This document shows positions 29,842 to 38,936 of a stretch of 64,000 bases of DNA, piece after piece. How positions within the stretch are numbered: the first letter of the stretch is position 1; every line of letters starts with the position of its first letter. The translations under genes and the position numbers were made by a program. Below the pieces are notes generated by a model that was not told the origin of the DNA, ran no database searches, and saw nothing but the letters and a program-made list of their open reading frames with translations. The stretch comes from Gordonia zhaorongruii (lineage in GTDB: Bacteria; Actinomycetota; Actinomycetes; Mycobacteriales; Mycobacteriaceae), in assembly GCF_007559005.1 (NCBI RefSeq), contig NZ_CP041763.1:124001-188000 (forward strand), written 5' to 3'.

Positions 29842-30831
29842 TCAGGAGAACTCGGTGCCGTCCAACGGAGTCAACGGGACCACGTCGCGGTCCGCGACAT
29901 GCGACGGTCGCGGCTCGTTTCCGCAGAACGGTGCGACGGGAGCGTTCTCGACGCTGTTGAACACGAGGAACACGTTGGCTCGCGAGTACGGCGTGATGTT
30001 GTTGCTCGACGCGTGCATCGAGTTCGAGTCGAAGAACAAGGCCGATCCGGCCGGGCCGGTGAACTGCTCGATGCCGAACGCATATCCGAGGTCGTAGACG
30101 GCATCGTCGCTCGGCACGCCCACCTTCTGTTCGGTGAGGGACTCGCGGAAGTTGTCGTCGGGCGTGGCTCCGACGCACGGCACGTACGTGCGGTGCGCGC
30201 CCGGCATCAGCATGAGGCCGCCGTTGAAGGCGAAGTTGTCGGTGAGTGCGATCGACAGGCTGAGTGCGCGTGGGGACGGCAGTCCGTCTTCGGCATGCCA
30301 GGTTTCGAAGTCCGAATGCCAGCCGAATCCCTTACCGACCATCCCGGGCATCGCGTTGATGCGCGACTGGTGGATGTAGACCTCCGAGCCCAGGATCTGC
30401 CGTGCACGATTCAGGATGCGCGGGGTGCGGGCGAGGGCGTCGATCAGTCGGCTGTGGCGATGGACGGCGAAAACCGATCGCACGGCGTCGGTTCCGGCTT
30501 CCCGGACGATCGCCCCGCTGCCGGCGACCGCCGGGTCGGCGGACAGGCGGTCGAACTCCGACCACAGGCCCTGTACCTGGGCGGGTGTCAACAGCCCCTC
30601 CTCGATGTGGAACCCCTTGGCGTCGTAGGCGCCCATCTCGTCGTCGGTGAACGGACCGGGCCGTCTGCTTTCCCGGCTCCGCTCGCTCCAGACGGTCGGG
30701 TCCGGGCGCCGCATCAGCGAGGTCGGCTCGGCGAGCCGCGTCGGATAACGGTCGGTCGTCGTCGGCCGTTCACCGACGTAGGTGGACCGGGCCGTCCGTG
30801 CGAATTCCGTCGAGTTGTTCGTGGCAGTCAA
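29842..30831 (-). CDS. ectD: Ectoine hydroxylase (PhyH-family Fe(II)/2-oxoglutarate dioxygenase)
   Basis: Hydroxylates the compatible solute ectoine to 5-hydroxyectoine, giving stress protection. 329 residues, slightly longer than typical EctD (about 300). The iron-binding facial triad is visible as His172 and Asp174 in WHSDFETWHAEDGLP and His273 in DSNSMHASSNN, and the EctD signature segment SLSIALTDNFAFNGGLMLMPGAH is intact, which separates it from generic PhyH proteins. Start is TTG 30831, supported by GGGAGGA four bases upstream. No ectA, ectB or ectC gene lies in the window, so the ectoine genes are elsewhere or ectoine is imported. It is placed between the emb genes and aroQ. Confidence 0.88.
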   Translation of the reverse strand: MTATNNSTEFARTARSTYVGERPTTTDRYPTRLAEPTSLMRRPDPTVWSERSRESRRPGPFTDDEMGAYDAKGFHIEEGLLTPAQVQGLWSEFDRLSADPAVAGSGAIVREAGTDAVRSVFAVHRHSRLIDALARTPRILNRARQILGSEVYIHQSRINAMPGMVGKGFGWHSDFETWHAEDGLPSPRALSLSIALTDNFAFNGGLMLMPGAHRTYVPCVGATPDDNFRESLTEQKVGVPSDDAVYDLGYAFGIEQFTGPAGSALFFDSNSMHASSNNITPYSRANVFLVFNSVENAPVAPFCGNEPRPSHVADRDVVPLTPLDGTEFS

Positions 30832-31058
30832 GGTTCCTCCCTACTCGTACGTGATCGTGGTGCTCGCGGCGCCCAGGTTGTCCGATCCGCCATCGCGAGC
30901 CGCTACCTCAGCGCTATCAGACTGAGCCGCATCCGGACAGGTCGCCGTAGCGACGCGAACCAGGCGAAACGGTCGGATGCGAGGCGTCGTCGCAGGTTGT
31001 GTGATCGCGGTTAGATTTCCCACCGCTCATGCGACCGGTCTCATCTGCGGCGTCCTAC

Positions 31059-31064
31059 TACACT
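31059..31064 (+). promoter_or_regulatory. Candidate -10 element (TACACT) for aroQ
   Basis: TACACT ends 6 nt before ATG 31071; no ribosome-binding site is seen, as expected of a leaderless mRNA. Confidence 0.45.
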
Positions 31065-31070
31065 TGCGCC

Positions 31071-31550
31071 ATGACCTCGTCTGACTCGCAGTCCACGGCG
31101 GAATCCCCCACGGCGGAGCTGCCGATCCTGCTGCTGAACGGACCCAACCTGAACATGCTGGGGACCCGTCAGCCGGAGGTGTACGGCGCTGACACGCTCG
31201 ACGACGCCGTGCAGGTCGCCGAGCGCGCAGCCGCCGCGCTGGGATTCGGACTCCGCGCCTTCCAGACGAATCACGAGGGCGAGATGATCGACGCCATCCA
31301 CGCCGCCCGCGGTGAGGTCAGCGGAATCGTCATCAACCCGGGTGGTTGGACGCACACGTCGGTCGCGCTCGCCGACGCGCTGGTGATTCCCGAGGTTCCG
31401 ATCGTCGAAGTGCACGTCAGCAACGTGCACGCCCGCGAGGCGTTCCGCCACCACTCGTACGTCTCGCCGATCGCGGCAGGGGTCATCGCCGGGTTCGGTC
31501 TGGCGGGATACGAGTACGCCGTGCGTCGGGTCGCCGCGCTGGTCGGCTGA
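31071..31550 (+). CDS. aroQ: Type II 3-dehydroquinate dehydratase AroQ
   Basis: Dehydrates 3-dehydroquinate to 3-dehydroshikimate in the shikimate pathway; dodecameric cytosolic enzyme. 159 residues from ATG 31071; the N-terminal 15 residues are an Ser/Thr-rich extension relative to the usual 145-150. Active-site features: NGPNLNMLGTRQPEVYG with Arg33 and Tyr38, TNHEGEMID, the INPGGWTHTS loop and VEVHVSNVHAREAFR. The usual Ala-Tyr before THTS is Gly-Trp here. A start at 31029 is open but less likely since a -10 hexamer lies between. It is divergent from ectD. Confidence 0.93.
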   Translation: MTSSDSQSTAESPTAELPILLLNGPNLNMLGTRQPEVYGADTLDDAVQVAERAAAALGFGLRAFQTNHEGEMIDAIHAARGEVSGIVINPGGWTHTSVALADALVIPEVPIVEVHVSNVHAREAFRHHSYVSPIAAGVIAGFGLAGYEYAVRRVAALVG

Positions 31551-31880
31551 CGGTTCAGCCGCATCACCGATCCGTACGCGACGGTATCTCGGGTCCGATC
31601 AGCGATTCAGCCGCAATACGTTCTGGTAATGCGATGTGACGGTAGTCATCACCGAGCGGTGGCGGTGAACGGCCGATGATCACGTAGACTGTTCTCATTC
31701 GGCGCGCCGCGCCGTGCGTCGTAGAACGACTTCACGCAGACCCCGAGAATCTTCGCGGGTGCGTTGACTTCCCCTTCATACGGCGAACCGACACGCCGAC
31801 CGCGCGTGTTCGCCATTTGATCCCACTGCACGGGTGCTTCGTCATGCCGTGCCCGGATCCTGCCAGCAAAGGCTTCTATT
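31551..31880 (+). promoter_or_regulatory. aroQ-helicase intergenic region, long leader of the DEAD-box helicase gene
   Basis: 330 nt without a supported gene. A -10-like TAGACT lies at about 31685-31690, which would leave a 5' UTR of about 190 nt. The leader contains complementary GCGCGCCGCGCC-type stretches able to fold. Long structured leaders are common before RNA helicase genes that autoregulate; no known riboswitch is recognised. AAAGG about 8 nt before the TTG start at 31881 can serve as the ribosome-binding site. Confidence 0.35.
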
Positions 31881-33332
31881 TTGACTACGTTCGCTGATCT
31901 CGGCGTTCCGACTCCCATCGCTGACGTCCTCGCCAAGGAAGGCAAGGCGTCGGCGTTCCCCATCCAGGAGAAGACCCTCCCCGACACGCTCGCGGGCCGC
32001 GACGTCCTGGGCCGCGGTAAGACCGGCTCGGGCAAGACCGTCGCCTTCTCCGTGCCGCTGATCGTCCGCCTCGCTGAGGCAGGCGTTCGCCGCAGGCCGG
32101 GTAGGCCCACCGGGCTCGTCCTGGCGCCCACCCGCGAGCTGGCCACCCAGATCGCCACCCAGATCGAACCGCTCGCCGATGCCGTCGGCATGCGGGTCAC
32201 CACCGTGTTCGGTGGTGTGAAGCAGGCTCGCCAGGAACGTGCACTCGGCGCGGGTGCGGATATCGTCGTGGCCTGCCCCGGTCGCCTCGAGGACCTGATG
32301 AAGCAGCGGATCGTCTCGCTCGACGACGTGCAGATCACCGTCCTCGACGAGGCCGACCACATGGCCGACCTCGGCTTCCTCCCGGTCGTCACCCGCATCC
32401 TCAATGCGACTCCGGCAGGCGGCATGCGCATGCTGTTCTCGGCAACGCTGGACAACGGCGTAGACAAGCTGGTGAAGCGCTTCCTCAACACGCCGGTCAC
32501 GCACTCGCTCGAGGATGCGACGTCGCCGGTCGCGCAGATGACACACCACGTCTTCCGCGTCGATTCGCCTGCACAGAAGACCGAACTGGTCCGCGAACTG
32601 GCGTCCGGCACGGGTCGACGGATCCTGTTCATGCGCACCAAGCACCAGGCGAAGAAGCTGGCGCGCAAGCTGACCGCTGAGGGAATTCCGGCAGTCGACC
32701 TGCACGGCAATCTCTCGCAGGCGCAGCGCGACCGCAACCTCGCATCGTTCGGCGCCCCGGACGGCGCCAAGGTCCTGGTCGCCACCGACGTCGCAGCTCG
32801 CGGCGTCCACGTGGACGGCGTCGAACTGGTTGTTCACGTCGATCCGCCCGCCGAGCACAAGGCGTACCTGCACCGTTCGGGGCGTACGGCGCGTGCCGGC
32901 TCGGCAGGCGACGTGGCGACGATCTGCCTGCCCGACCAGTGGCAGGATCTGCGCAAGCTGCTGCAGAAGGCTGCGATCAAGGTGCCCGCGCAGCAGGTGA
33001 CCGCGACGTCCGCAGCCGTGACCGATCTCGTCGGTGAGCACGCGCCGCTGCGTGAGGCTCCGGCCCCGGTCGAGCAGCGCCCGCAGCGTTCCAACCAGGG
33101 TGGCCGCGGATCGCGTGGTACCGGCCGTGGCCGTCGCGGACCCCGCTCCGAGGGCCAGGGCTCCTCGCGTGGCGGAGCACGCCAGGGACAAGGCGGGGGC
33201 CGCGGCGCGCGCCAGGGCTCGTCTGCAGGTTCCGCACGTCAGGGTGCGGCCCATTCGGATCGGGCGGCAAGTCACGCCGGCGCACCGCGTCGTCGTCGCG
33301 CCAGCCGCCCGTCGGGTGCGCCCACCGCGTAG
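31881..33332 (+). CDS. DEAD-box RNA helicase, RhlE-like
   Basis: ATP-dependent RNA helicase, 483 residues, acting in RNA decay or ribosome assembly. RecA-like domain 1 with Q motif region (PIQEKTLP), Walker A GKTGSGKT at 46-53, PTREL, DEAD at 156-159, SAT at about 187; domain 2 with ATDVAARG and HRSGRTARAG. The last 100 residues are a basic, Gly/Arg/Ser/Gln-rich tail (repeated GGRG/RQG words), typical of RNA-binding tails in this family. TTG start at 31881 begins the conserved MTTFADLGVP sequence. It lies between aroQ and a convergent metallo-hydrolase gene, apparently monocistronic. Confidence 0.9.
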   Translation: MTTFADLGVPTPIADVLAKEGKASAFPIQEKTLPDTLAGRDVLGRGKTGSGKTVAFSVPLIVRLAEAGVRRRPGRPTGLVLAPTRELATQIATQIEPLADAVGMRVTTVFGGVKQARQERALGAGADIVVACPGRLEDLMKQRIVSLDDVQITVLDEADHMADLGFLPVVTRILNATPAGGMRMLFSATLDNGVDKLVKRFLNTPVTHSLEDATSPVAQMTHHVFRVDSPAQKTELVRELASGTGRRILFMRTKHQAKKLARKLTAEGIPAVDLHGNLSQAQRDRNLASFGAPDGAKVLVATDVAARGVHVDGVELVVHVDPPAEHKAYLHRSGRTARAGSAGDVATICLPDQWQDLRKLLQKAAIKVPAQQVTATSAAVTDLVGEHAPLREAPAPVEQRPQRSNQGGRGSRGTGRGRRGPRSEGQGSSRGGARQGQGGGRGARQGSSAGSARQGAAHSDRAASHAGAPRRRRASRPSGAPTA

Positions 33333-33345
33333 TTACTGCGCATTG

Positions 33346-33406
33346 CCAGCACGTATGCGGCCAGGTCTTCGGTTCAACCGGGGACCTGGCCGCTTCTACG
33401 TGCTGG
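33346..33406. terminator. Bidirectional hairpin between helicase and metallo-hydrolase genes
   Basis: Long imperfect stem: CCAGCACGTA-GCGGCCAGGTC (33346-33367) pairs with GACCTGGCCGC-TACGTGCTGG (33383-33406), interrupted by a small internal loop, with a 15-nt apical loop. It lies exactly between two convergent genes. Confidence 0.75.
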
Positions 33407-33423
33407 TAGTGCGAGAGATCGGT

Positions 33424-34179
33424 TCAGCCCGCCGTGCGGGTGAGCGCCTGCTCGACGAAGGTCGACAGGTCGCCGCACAGCATCGGCCCGTGTCCCGGCA
33501 TGACGACGACCGAGTCGAGATCGGCGAGCGAGGCCACCGCGGCATGATTGGCCGGAACATCGTGCGTGAACGTGTGCCCGAGGCACTGGGGGCCGCGCTG
33601 CTTGGCGATCGGGTGCCCGCTGATCATCGCGTCGCCGGAGATCAGGACCTCGCCGTCACCGGCTAGAAACGAACTGTGGCCCCTCGTGTGCCCGTGGGTC
33701 GGCACCGCGACGGGCGAGCCCGGCAGGGCCGACAGGTCACTGAACGGGACAGCGTCGGACAGTCCGCTCTTGTCCAGTGCGCCGAGCGGGACGATGGAGC
33801 CGAGCCAGCGGATCACCTTGGGCCGGTAGGCGATCGGCCCGATCGTCGACGGGTCGGCCTGCTCCAGGTACTCGCGTCGTGCGTGTCCGACTTCCTCCGG
33901 GTCCGCGAACACGTCGAACGGATGGCTCCGGCGCAAGCGGACGAGACCGCCGAGATGATCGACGTGCGCGTGCGTCAGCAGCGCCGCGCGGATCTCCTCG
34001 GGCGCACTGCCGATGCGTCTGAGCGACTCGATCACCGCGGGCGCATGCCCCGGGTAGCCGCCGTCGATCAAGGTGACGCCGTTGCCGTCCTGCAAGATCA
34101 CCCAGTTGACGATCGAAGTGGAGACGAGGTGGGTCTTCGTGTCACCGTGCGTGATCGTGGAGATCTTCAGGTCGGGCAT
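33424..34179 (-). CDS. MBL-fold metallo-hydrolase
   Basis: 251-residue metallo-beta-lactamase-fold hydrolase of unknown substrate. The zinc motif THAHVDHLGG (His70, His72, Asp74, His75), a downstream PTHGHTRGH histidine, SGDAMI aspartate and PGHGPM histidine complete the two-metal site. ATG 34179 lies just 5 nt after the aftA stop on the same strand, so it is the last gene of the dprE1-dprE2-aftA operon here, although in M. tuberculosis aftA is followed by embC. Possible roles are hydrolysis of a thioester or phosphodiester linked to the envelope; this is a guess from position only. Confidence 0.85.
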   Translation of the reverse strand: MPDLKISTITHGDTKTHLVSTSIVNWVILQDGNGVTLIDGGYPGHAPAVIESLRRIGSAPEEIRAALLTHAHVDHLGGLVRLRRSHPFDVFADPEEVGHARREYLEQADPSTIGPIAYRPKVIRWLGSIVPLGALDKSGLSDAVPFSDLSALPGSPVAVPTHGHTRGHSSFLAGDGEVLISGDAMISGHPIAKQRGPQCLGHTFTHDVPANHAAVASLADLDSVVVMPGHGPMLCGDLSTFVEQALTRTAG

Positions 34180-34184
34180 GGCGG

Positions 34185-36140
34185 TCAGCCTTTCTTGACG
34201 ACCAGGACGAACGGTCCGAGTTCGGTCACGGTGAACCTCGGGTCGTCGAACACCTTGGGCGAGAACGTGACCGCGTAGCGGCGGACGTTCGGGTCATTCG
34301 GGAAGACGTCCTCGGCGAGACGCAGGTTGTATCCGTCCGCACTGTAGCGGAACAGGAAGACGTCGGGTGCTCGCCACGGAACGGTCTGCATCTTGTCGAG
34401 CAGGCCGTCCGTCGACGTCGCCTTCGACCAGTCCTCGATCGTCTTCGCGCGTTTCTCGAACTCCGACAACGGATTCGCGTAGTGCGAGGTCAGACCTTGG
34501 AAGCCCCAGTACGGATACAGAGACAGGAACGCGAAATCGGCGGTGAGCACCACGTTCTGGTTCGCCGGTCGGCCGGTCTGCTCGCGAATCATCCGGTGCA
34601 GTTTCGGGTAGTACGATTCGGCGCCCGCCGGATGCTGATCGGCGCGCTCGCCGTAGCCGTCGGTGTCCGTGTAGGCGGTGGTGATCTCCGACGACAGGTG
34701 GGTTGGAATCGACTGCGCGAGAGCGAGTCCGCACACTGCGGCCAGGATGCCGACAGCCGTCCGGATATCACCGAACCGGCCCACTGCCGCGCGTGCGATC
34801 TCCACGACCCCGAACACGCCACCCGCGGCGAGTGCGGTGGCCGTCACCGCTTCCAGGCGGAACGAGAGGAGAGTGGTGCCGATCGCGGTCAGGGCCAGCG
34901 ACAGGCAGGTCAGCCCGATGATCCCGAGGAGGAGGTAGCCGATCGCCGCGGCGATGGTCCGCTTCCCCAGGCGCAGCAGGACCCAGATCAGGCCGACCAT
35001 GGTGAGGACGCCGATCAGATTCAGCTGGAACATCGGCAGCCCGACCACGGCGCCGTTCTCAGGCAGGTAGTGCTGGGCGGCGCCGCTCGACGCGACCGGG
35101 TCCGTGACCCGGCGCATGAGGTACGGCGCCCACACGATGAGCGCGACGAGTCCCGCGATCACCGCCATCGCACCGAGTCGGATGACGACGGCGAGATACT
35201 CGGCCCGACGGGTGCTGTGGAGGGTGTCGTCCGGCACCGCCGCATTCCGGTTCGCCAACCGGATCTGGATCAGGTAACCGATAGCCATCAGCACCGCGGT
35301 ACCGGCGAAAAGACCGGTGTAGAGCGTGTAGACGGTCGCCGAGACGCCGAGGAAGAGTCCTACCGCGACGACGGCCAACCAGCCGGTCCGGTTCAGCGGC
35401 GACGGGCCGTCCGCGAGACGGCCGTGCCCACGCAGGGCGGACGCGGCGACGACGGTCATCGGGATCCCGACCAACGTCAGGACCGCGGCGTACGGTTCGG
35501 GCGACGAGTAGACCAGCGTCACCGCGGCGGTCGCCAGCCCGATGGCGGTGCCCGTCGTGACACCGACCATGCGGTTCCACAGTGCGGTACCCAGCGCGGC
35601 AGCGATCGCCATGGACAGGACGGCCCACGGCTTGTACGCCTCCCAGCCGGGCATCCCGACGAGGTTGGCGAAGCGTCCACCGAACCAGAACCACGTGGCC
35701 GGGTAGTACGGCGGCAGGCCGTCGTACGTCATGTCGGCCAGGTGAGCACTGTCGGTCAGCCGGGTGAGGTACTCGGTGCGGAACTGCTGGTCGGACGACA
35801 ATCCGAACAGATACAGCTTGGTCGCACTCAGCGGCATGCCGAGCGTCACCGTGACCAGCAGTGCCGCCGACAGGGACGACATCAGCGATGTCCAGGTTCG
35901 CGAGCGTCCGTATCGGTAGGCGACGACGGCGACTGCCGCGACGACGATCGCGACGCCCTGACCGAGGGTGGTCAGGGAGCGCGTGACGTTCGAGGTGTTG
36001 AACGCCGGCCAGTCGACGGCGCCGATCACCTTGAGTGCGACGAATCCGACCACCGCGGCGAGGACGACGGCCCCGCCGAGTTCGATGACGTCGCGGGAGC
36101 GTCCCGACTTGGGAGTTTCGGCTACAGCGGTGGTCTGCAC
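34185..36140 (-). CDS. aftA: Galactan 5-O-arabinofuranosyltransferase AftA
   Basis: Transfers the first arabinofuranose from decaprenyl-phospho-arabinose onto the galactan chain, priming arabinan synthesis (Rv3792). 651 residues; M. tuberculosis AftA is 643. Around eleven hydrophobic helices up to about 480, then a soluble periplasmic domain of about 170 residues. Family signatures include SSDQQFRTEYLTRLTDS and YPATWFWFGGR in the early periplasmic loop, carrying the acidic residues typical of GT-C enzymes. GTG start at 36140, 4 nt after the dprE2 stop, so it is translated in the same operon. Confidence 0.94.
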   Translation of the reverse strand: MQTTAVAETPKSGRSRDVIELGGAVVLAAVVGFVALKVIGAVDWPAFNTSNVTRSLTTLGQGVAIVVAAVAVVAYRYGRSRTWTSLMSSLSAALLVTVTLGMPLSATKLYLFGLSSDQQFRTEYLTRLTDSAHLADMTYDGLPPYYPATWFWFGGRFANLVGMPGWEAYKPWAVLSMAIAAALGTALWNRMVGVTTGTAIGLATAAVTLVYSSPEPYAAVLTLVGIPMTVVAASALRGHGRLADGPSPLNRTGWLAVVAVGLFLGVSATVYTLYTGLFAGTAVLMAIGYLIQIRLANRNAAVPDDTLHSTRRAEYLAVVIRLGAMAVIAGLVALIVWAPYLMRRVTDPVASSGAAQHYLPENGAVVGLPMFQLNLIGVLTMVGLIWVLLRLGKRTIAAAIGYLLLGIIGLTCLSLALTAIGTTLLSFRLEAVTATALAAGGVFGVVEIARAAVGRFGDIRTAVGILAAVCGLALAQSIPTHLSSEITTAYTDTDGYGERADQHPAGAESYYPKLHRMIREQTGRPANQNVVLTADFAFLSLYPYWGFQGLTSHYANPLSEFEKRAKTIEDWSKATSTDGLLDKMQTVPWRAPDVFLFRYSADGYNLRLAEDVFPNDPNVRRYAVTFSPKVFDDPRFTVTELGPFVLVVKKG

Positions 36141-36144
36141 GTCG

Positions 36145-36906
36145 CTAGATGGGCAGCTTGCGGAAGACCGGACGCGGGATGTGGCGCAGCACCATCATGA
36201 TGTAGCGGAACGGTCCGGGAACCCAGACGATGTCCTTGCCCTTGTCGACGGCGGCGACGGCGAGACGGCCGACGTCCTCCTTGTTGACGGTGAGGGGGGC
36301 GTCGGGGACGTGCGCGGACAGTCGGGTGCGTACCTGGCCGGGACGGATCACCAGGACGCGGACACCCTCGGGACGCAGGGCATCGCCAAGACCGAGGTAG
36401 AAGCCGTCGAGACCGGCCTTGGTGGAGCCGTAGACGAAGTTGGATCGGCGAACTCGCTCACCTGCGACGGAGCTCATGGCGATGATCTGTCCGTGCCCTT
36501 GGGCGCGCATCTTCTCGCCGAGGATCACGCCGACGGATACGGCGGCCGTGTAGTTGATGTTCGCTTCGAGGACGGCGAGCTTCTCGTCCTGCCAGGCCTT
36601 CTCATCGTCGCCCTGGATGCCGAACGCCACGATCGCGACGTCGATGTCGCCCCCGGCGAAGGCCGAGTCGATGACGTTGCGGTGCGTATCGGTGGCGAGT
36701 GCGTCGAAGTCGATGCGCTCGACCGACGATGCGCCGGCGTCCTTCATCTGTGCGACCGCGGCGTCGGCGACGATGTCGCCGGGGATGGTCGCCAGGACCA
36801 CGCGCATCGGGCCCTTCGTGAGGTACTCGGAGGCGATCGCCAGACCGATCTCGGAAGTGCCACCCATAATCAGGATGGACTTGGGAACGCCGACGGCGTT
36901 GAACAT
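36145..36906 (-). CDS. dprE2: Decaprenylphospho-beta-D-erythro-pentofuranosid-2-ulose 2-reductase DprE2
   Basis: NADH-dependent short-chain dehydrogenase that reduces the 2-keto intermediate made by DprE1 to decaprenyl-phospho-arabinose. 253 residues. Nucleotide-binding GGTSEIG at 15-21, the catalytic Ser in MSSVAGE (about 146), and Tyr159/Lys163 in YGSTK are visible; the C-terminal region [22 protein letters not shown] is a hydrophobic/basic membrane-associating end characteristic of this enzyme. It lies between dprE1 and aftA on the same strand, as in all relatives. Confidence 0.96.
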   Translation of the reverse strand: MFNAVGVPKSILIMGGTSEIGLAIASEYLTKGPMRVVLATIPGDIVADAAVAQMKDAGASSVERIDFDALATDTHRNVIDSAFAGGDIDVAIVAFGIQGDDEKAWQDEKLAVLEANINYTAAVSVGVILGEKMRAQGHGQIIAMSSVAGERVRRSNFVYGSTKAGLDGFYLGLGDALRPEGVRVLVIRPGQVRTRLSAHVPDAPLTVNKEDVGRLAVAAVDKGKDIVWVPGPFRYIMMVLRHIPRPVFRKLPI

Positions 36907-36952
36907 GTGCTTCTCTTTCGTCGTTGCGTGAAGTGTGCGGGGCAGACCGGGG

Positions 36953-38371
36953 TCAGACCAGTTCGAGGCGACGTCCCATGTCGGACATGAACACCTGGTT
37001 CGGGTCCACGCGGCGTCGGACGGCGATCCACTCGTCGATGCGCGGATACATGGAATGGAAGGTGTCCGCGCTGGTCCGCGAGTCCTTGGCCGTGTAGAGC
37101 CGACCTCCGATGTCCATGACGCGCCGGTCGAGTTCGGTGACGAACTCGTGGAGGCCGCGTTTGATCGGGAAGTCGACGCAGATGTTCCAGCCCGGCATCG
37201 GGAAGCTCAGCGGGGCCTGATTGCCCTCGCCGAACAGCTTGAACACGTTGAGGAAGCTGACATGTCCGGACGCCTGGATGTCGTAGATGATGCCCTTGAA
37301 CTCGTCCACGGCCTCGGGCGGAACGATGAACTGGTACTGCAGGAAGCCCTTCGACCCGTAGGCGCGATTCCAGTTCCCGAACAGGTCGAGCGGGTGATAG
37401 AACTGCGTCAGATTCTGGATCTTGCCCTGATAGTTGCCGCCCATCCGGTAGTACGCCTCGCCGATCGACGAGAAGGTCAGCTTATTGGCCAGCCCGTTCG
37501 GGAAGATGTCCGGGAAGTTGATGAGGGTGGGCGCGTCGAATTTGAGCGGGTCCTTGGCGAGCTTGTCCGGCAGTTGATCGAGCGTGGCGAGGTTGCCACG
37601 AGAGAAGGTGCCGCGGCCCAGGCGCGGGGGCTTGCTGATCGCGTCGAACCAGCCGGAGCTGTAGTTGTAGTTCTCCTCCGAACCGTCCTGGTGCAGCGCG
37701 ATGGTCTCGTCGAGCGAGTTGGTGACGGAACCATCGGCGATGAAGTAGGCGGTCTCAGTGCGCGTCATCTTGATCTTCGCGCGCAGGATGATGCCGGTCA
37801 GGCCGATGCCGCCGACCGTGGCCCAGAAGATGGAGGCGTCGGGGTCGTCGTTGCTGCCCTCTGGAGTGAGAGTGAGGATCTCGCCCGATGCGATCAACAG
37901 GGTGATCTCGGCGACGTGGTTGCCGAAGCTGCCCGCGCTGTGGTGGTTCTTGCCGTGGATATCGCAGCCGATCGCACCGCCGACGGTCACCTGACGGGTG
38001 CCGGGAAGGACCGGAACCCACAGTCCGTGCGGGAGGCCGACGCGCATCAGAGTGTCGAGGTCGACGCCTGCATCGACGTCGACGATCGCAGTTGCGTCGT
38101 CGATGTCGTGGATGCGGGTGAGCTGCGTCATATCGATGGTGAGACCGCCGGAGTTCTGCGCGTTCTCGCCGTAGGACCGACCCAGACCACGTGCAATGAC
38201 ACCGCGCCGGAAGTGGGCGGGCTTGTCGGCGTTCTGATCGGCCACGCGTGCCACCGCTTCCGCGATGACCTCCGGGTACGGCGTCGACAGCACGTGCCCC
38301 TCGATGGGCATCGTCCGAGCCCAGCCCATGAGGGTCCGGGTCTGGATTGGAAGGAGTTCTGTGTTCGTCAT
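36953..38371 (-). CDS. dprE1: Decaprenylphosphoryl-beta-D-ribose 2-oxidase DprE1
   Basis: FAD enzyme that oxidises decaprenyl-phospho-ribose at C2, the first half of its epimerisation to the arabinose donor; target of benzothiazinones. 472 residues, VAO-type fold: FAD-binding segment [21 protein letters not shown] at about 57-76, [13 protein letters not shown] at 132-144, and the substrate domain at about 200-420. The cysteine that benzothiazinones attack (Cys387 in M. tuberculosis) is conserved as Cys398 in [13 protein letters not shown] 38371 has no clear ribosome-binding site but a -10-like TAACCT 8 nt upstream. First gene of the dprE1-dprE2-aftA operon. Confidence 0.97.
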   Translation of the reverse strand: MTNTELLPIQTRTLMGWARTMPIEGHVLSTPYPEVIAEAVARVADQNADKPAHFRRGVIARGLGRSYGENAQNSGGLTIDMTQLTRIHDIDDATAIVDVDAGVDLDTLMRVGLPHGLWVPVLPGTRQVTVGGAIGCDIHGKNHHSAGSFGNHVAEITLLIASGEILTLTPEGSNDDPDASIFWATVGGIGLTGIILRAKIKMTRTETAYFIADGSVTNSLDETIALHQDGSEENYNYSSGWFDAISKPPRLGRGTFSRGNLATLDQLPDKLAKDPLKFDAPTLINFPDIFPNGLANKLTFSSIGEAYYRMGGNYQGKIQNLTQFYHPLDLFGNWNRAYGSKGFLQYQFIVPPEAVDEFKGIIYDIQASGHVSFLNVFKLFGEGNQAPLSFPMPGWNICVDFPIKRGLHEFVTELDRRVMDIGGRLYTAKDSRTSADTFHSMYPRIDEWIAVRRRVDPNQVFMSDMGRRLELV

Positions 38372-38379
38372 CGTCGATC

Positions 38380-38385
38380 AGGTTA
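38380..38385 (-). promoter_or_regulatory. Candidate -10 element (TAACCT, minus strand) for the dprE1 operon
   Basis: TAACCT on the minus strand ends 8 nt before ATG 38371; no Shine-Dalgarno between them. Candidate leaderless promoter of dprE1-dprE2-aftA. Confidence 0.45.
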
Positions 38386-38460
38386 CCCGTAGGTTCTGAG
38401 AACGCCGGAGATGTCGTGGCAGTCGTCTACATTCAGCAGGAGAGGGAAGGATGTGCAGCG

Positions 38461-38871
38461 ATGATCGTCGTCGGCTATTCGGGCGGTACCGGCGCGAGAG
38501 CCTGCGTGGAGCAGGCGATCGTCGAGGGAGTCGCGCGCGATACCGGCATTCTGGTGATCAACGCGGTGTCCGGTGGCCGCAGCCATCGGATCGTCGACGC
38601 GGAGGAGATCGCCGACGTCGAGCAGCGACTTTCGCGGTCGGGCGTCCAGTTCACGATCTCCCAGCCGATCGGCGGCGATCCGGCAGAGGAACTACTGCTT
38701 GCGATGGACCGGCCTGAGGCCGAGATGCTGGTCATCGGCATGCGACGCCGCACTCAGGTGGGGAAGCTGTTCCTCGGCAGCACCTCGCAGTATCTGCTGG
38801 CCGAGTGCGCGAAGCCGGTGCTGGTGGTGAAGCCCGGTGCCGTCGGCGCGGGCGACGGCGTCGTCGACTGA
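38461..38871 (+). CDS. Universal stress protein (UspA family)
   Basis: 136-residue single-domain Usp. The start IVVGYSGG and the ATP-binding signature G-2X-G-9X-G(S/T) near the end (VIGMRRRTQVGKLFLGSTSQYLL) are present, so it probably binds ATP. The first motif has GYSGGTGAR in place of the usual GxDGS. ATG 38461 begins the first beta strand; GGGAAGGA lies about 11 nt upstream. It is divergent from the dprE1 operon with only about 90 bp between them; function under stress is inferred from the family only. Confidence 0.88.
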   Translation: MIVVGYSGGTGARACVEQAIVEGVARDTGILVINAVSGGRSHRIVDAEEIADVEQRLSRSGVQFTISQPIGGDPAEELLLAMDRPEAEMLVIGMRRRTQVGKLFLGSTSQYLLAECAKPVLVVKPGAVGAGDGVVD

Positions 38872-38936
38872 GATCTGTCCCGCTGGTCTGCCTCGCCGGC
38901 CGAGAGGGAGACCTCGGCAGAGAGAGGACCGCAGCA

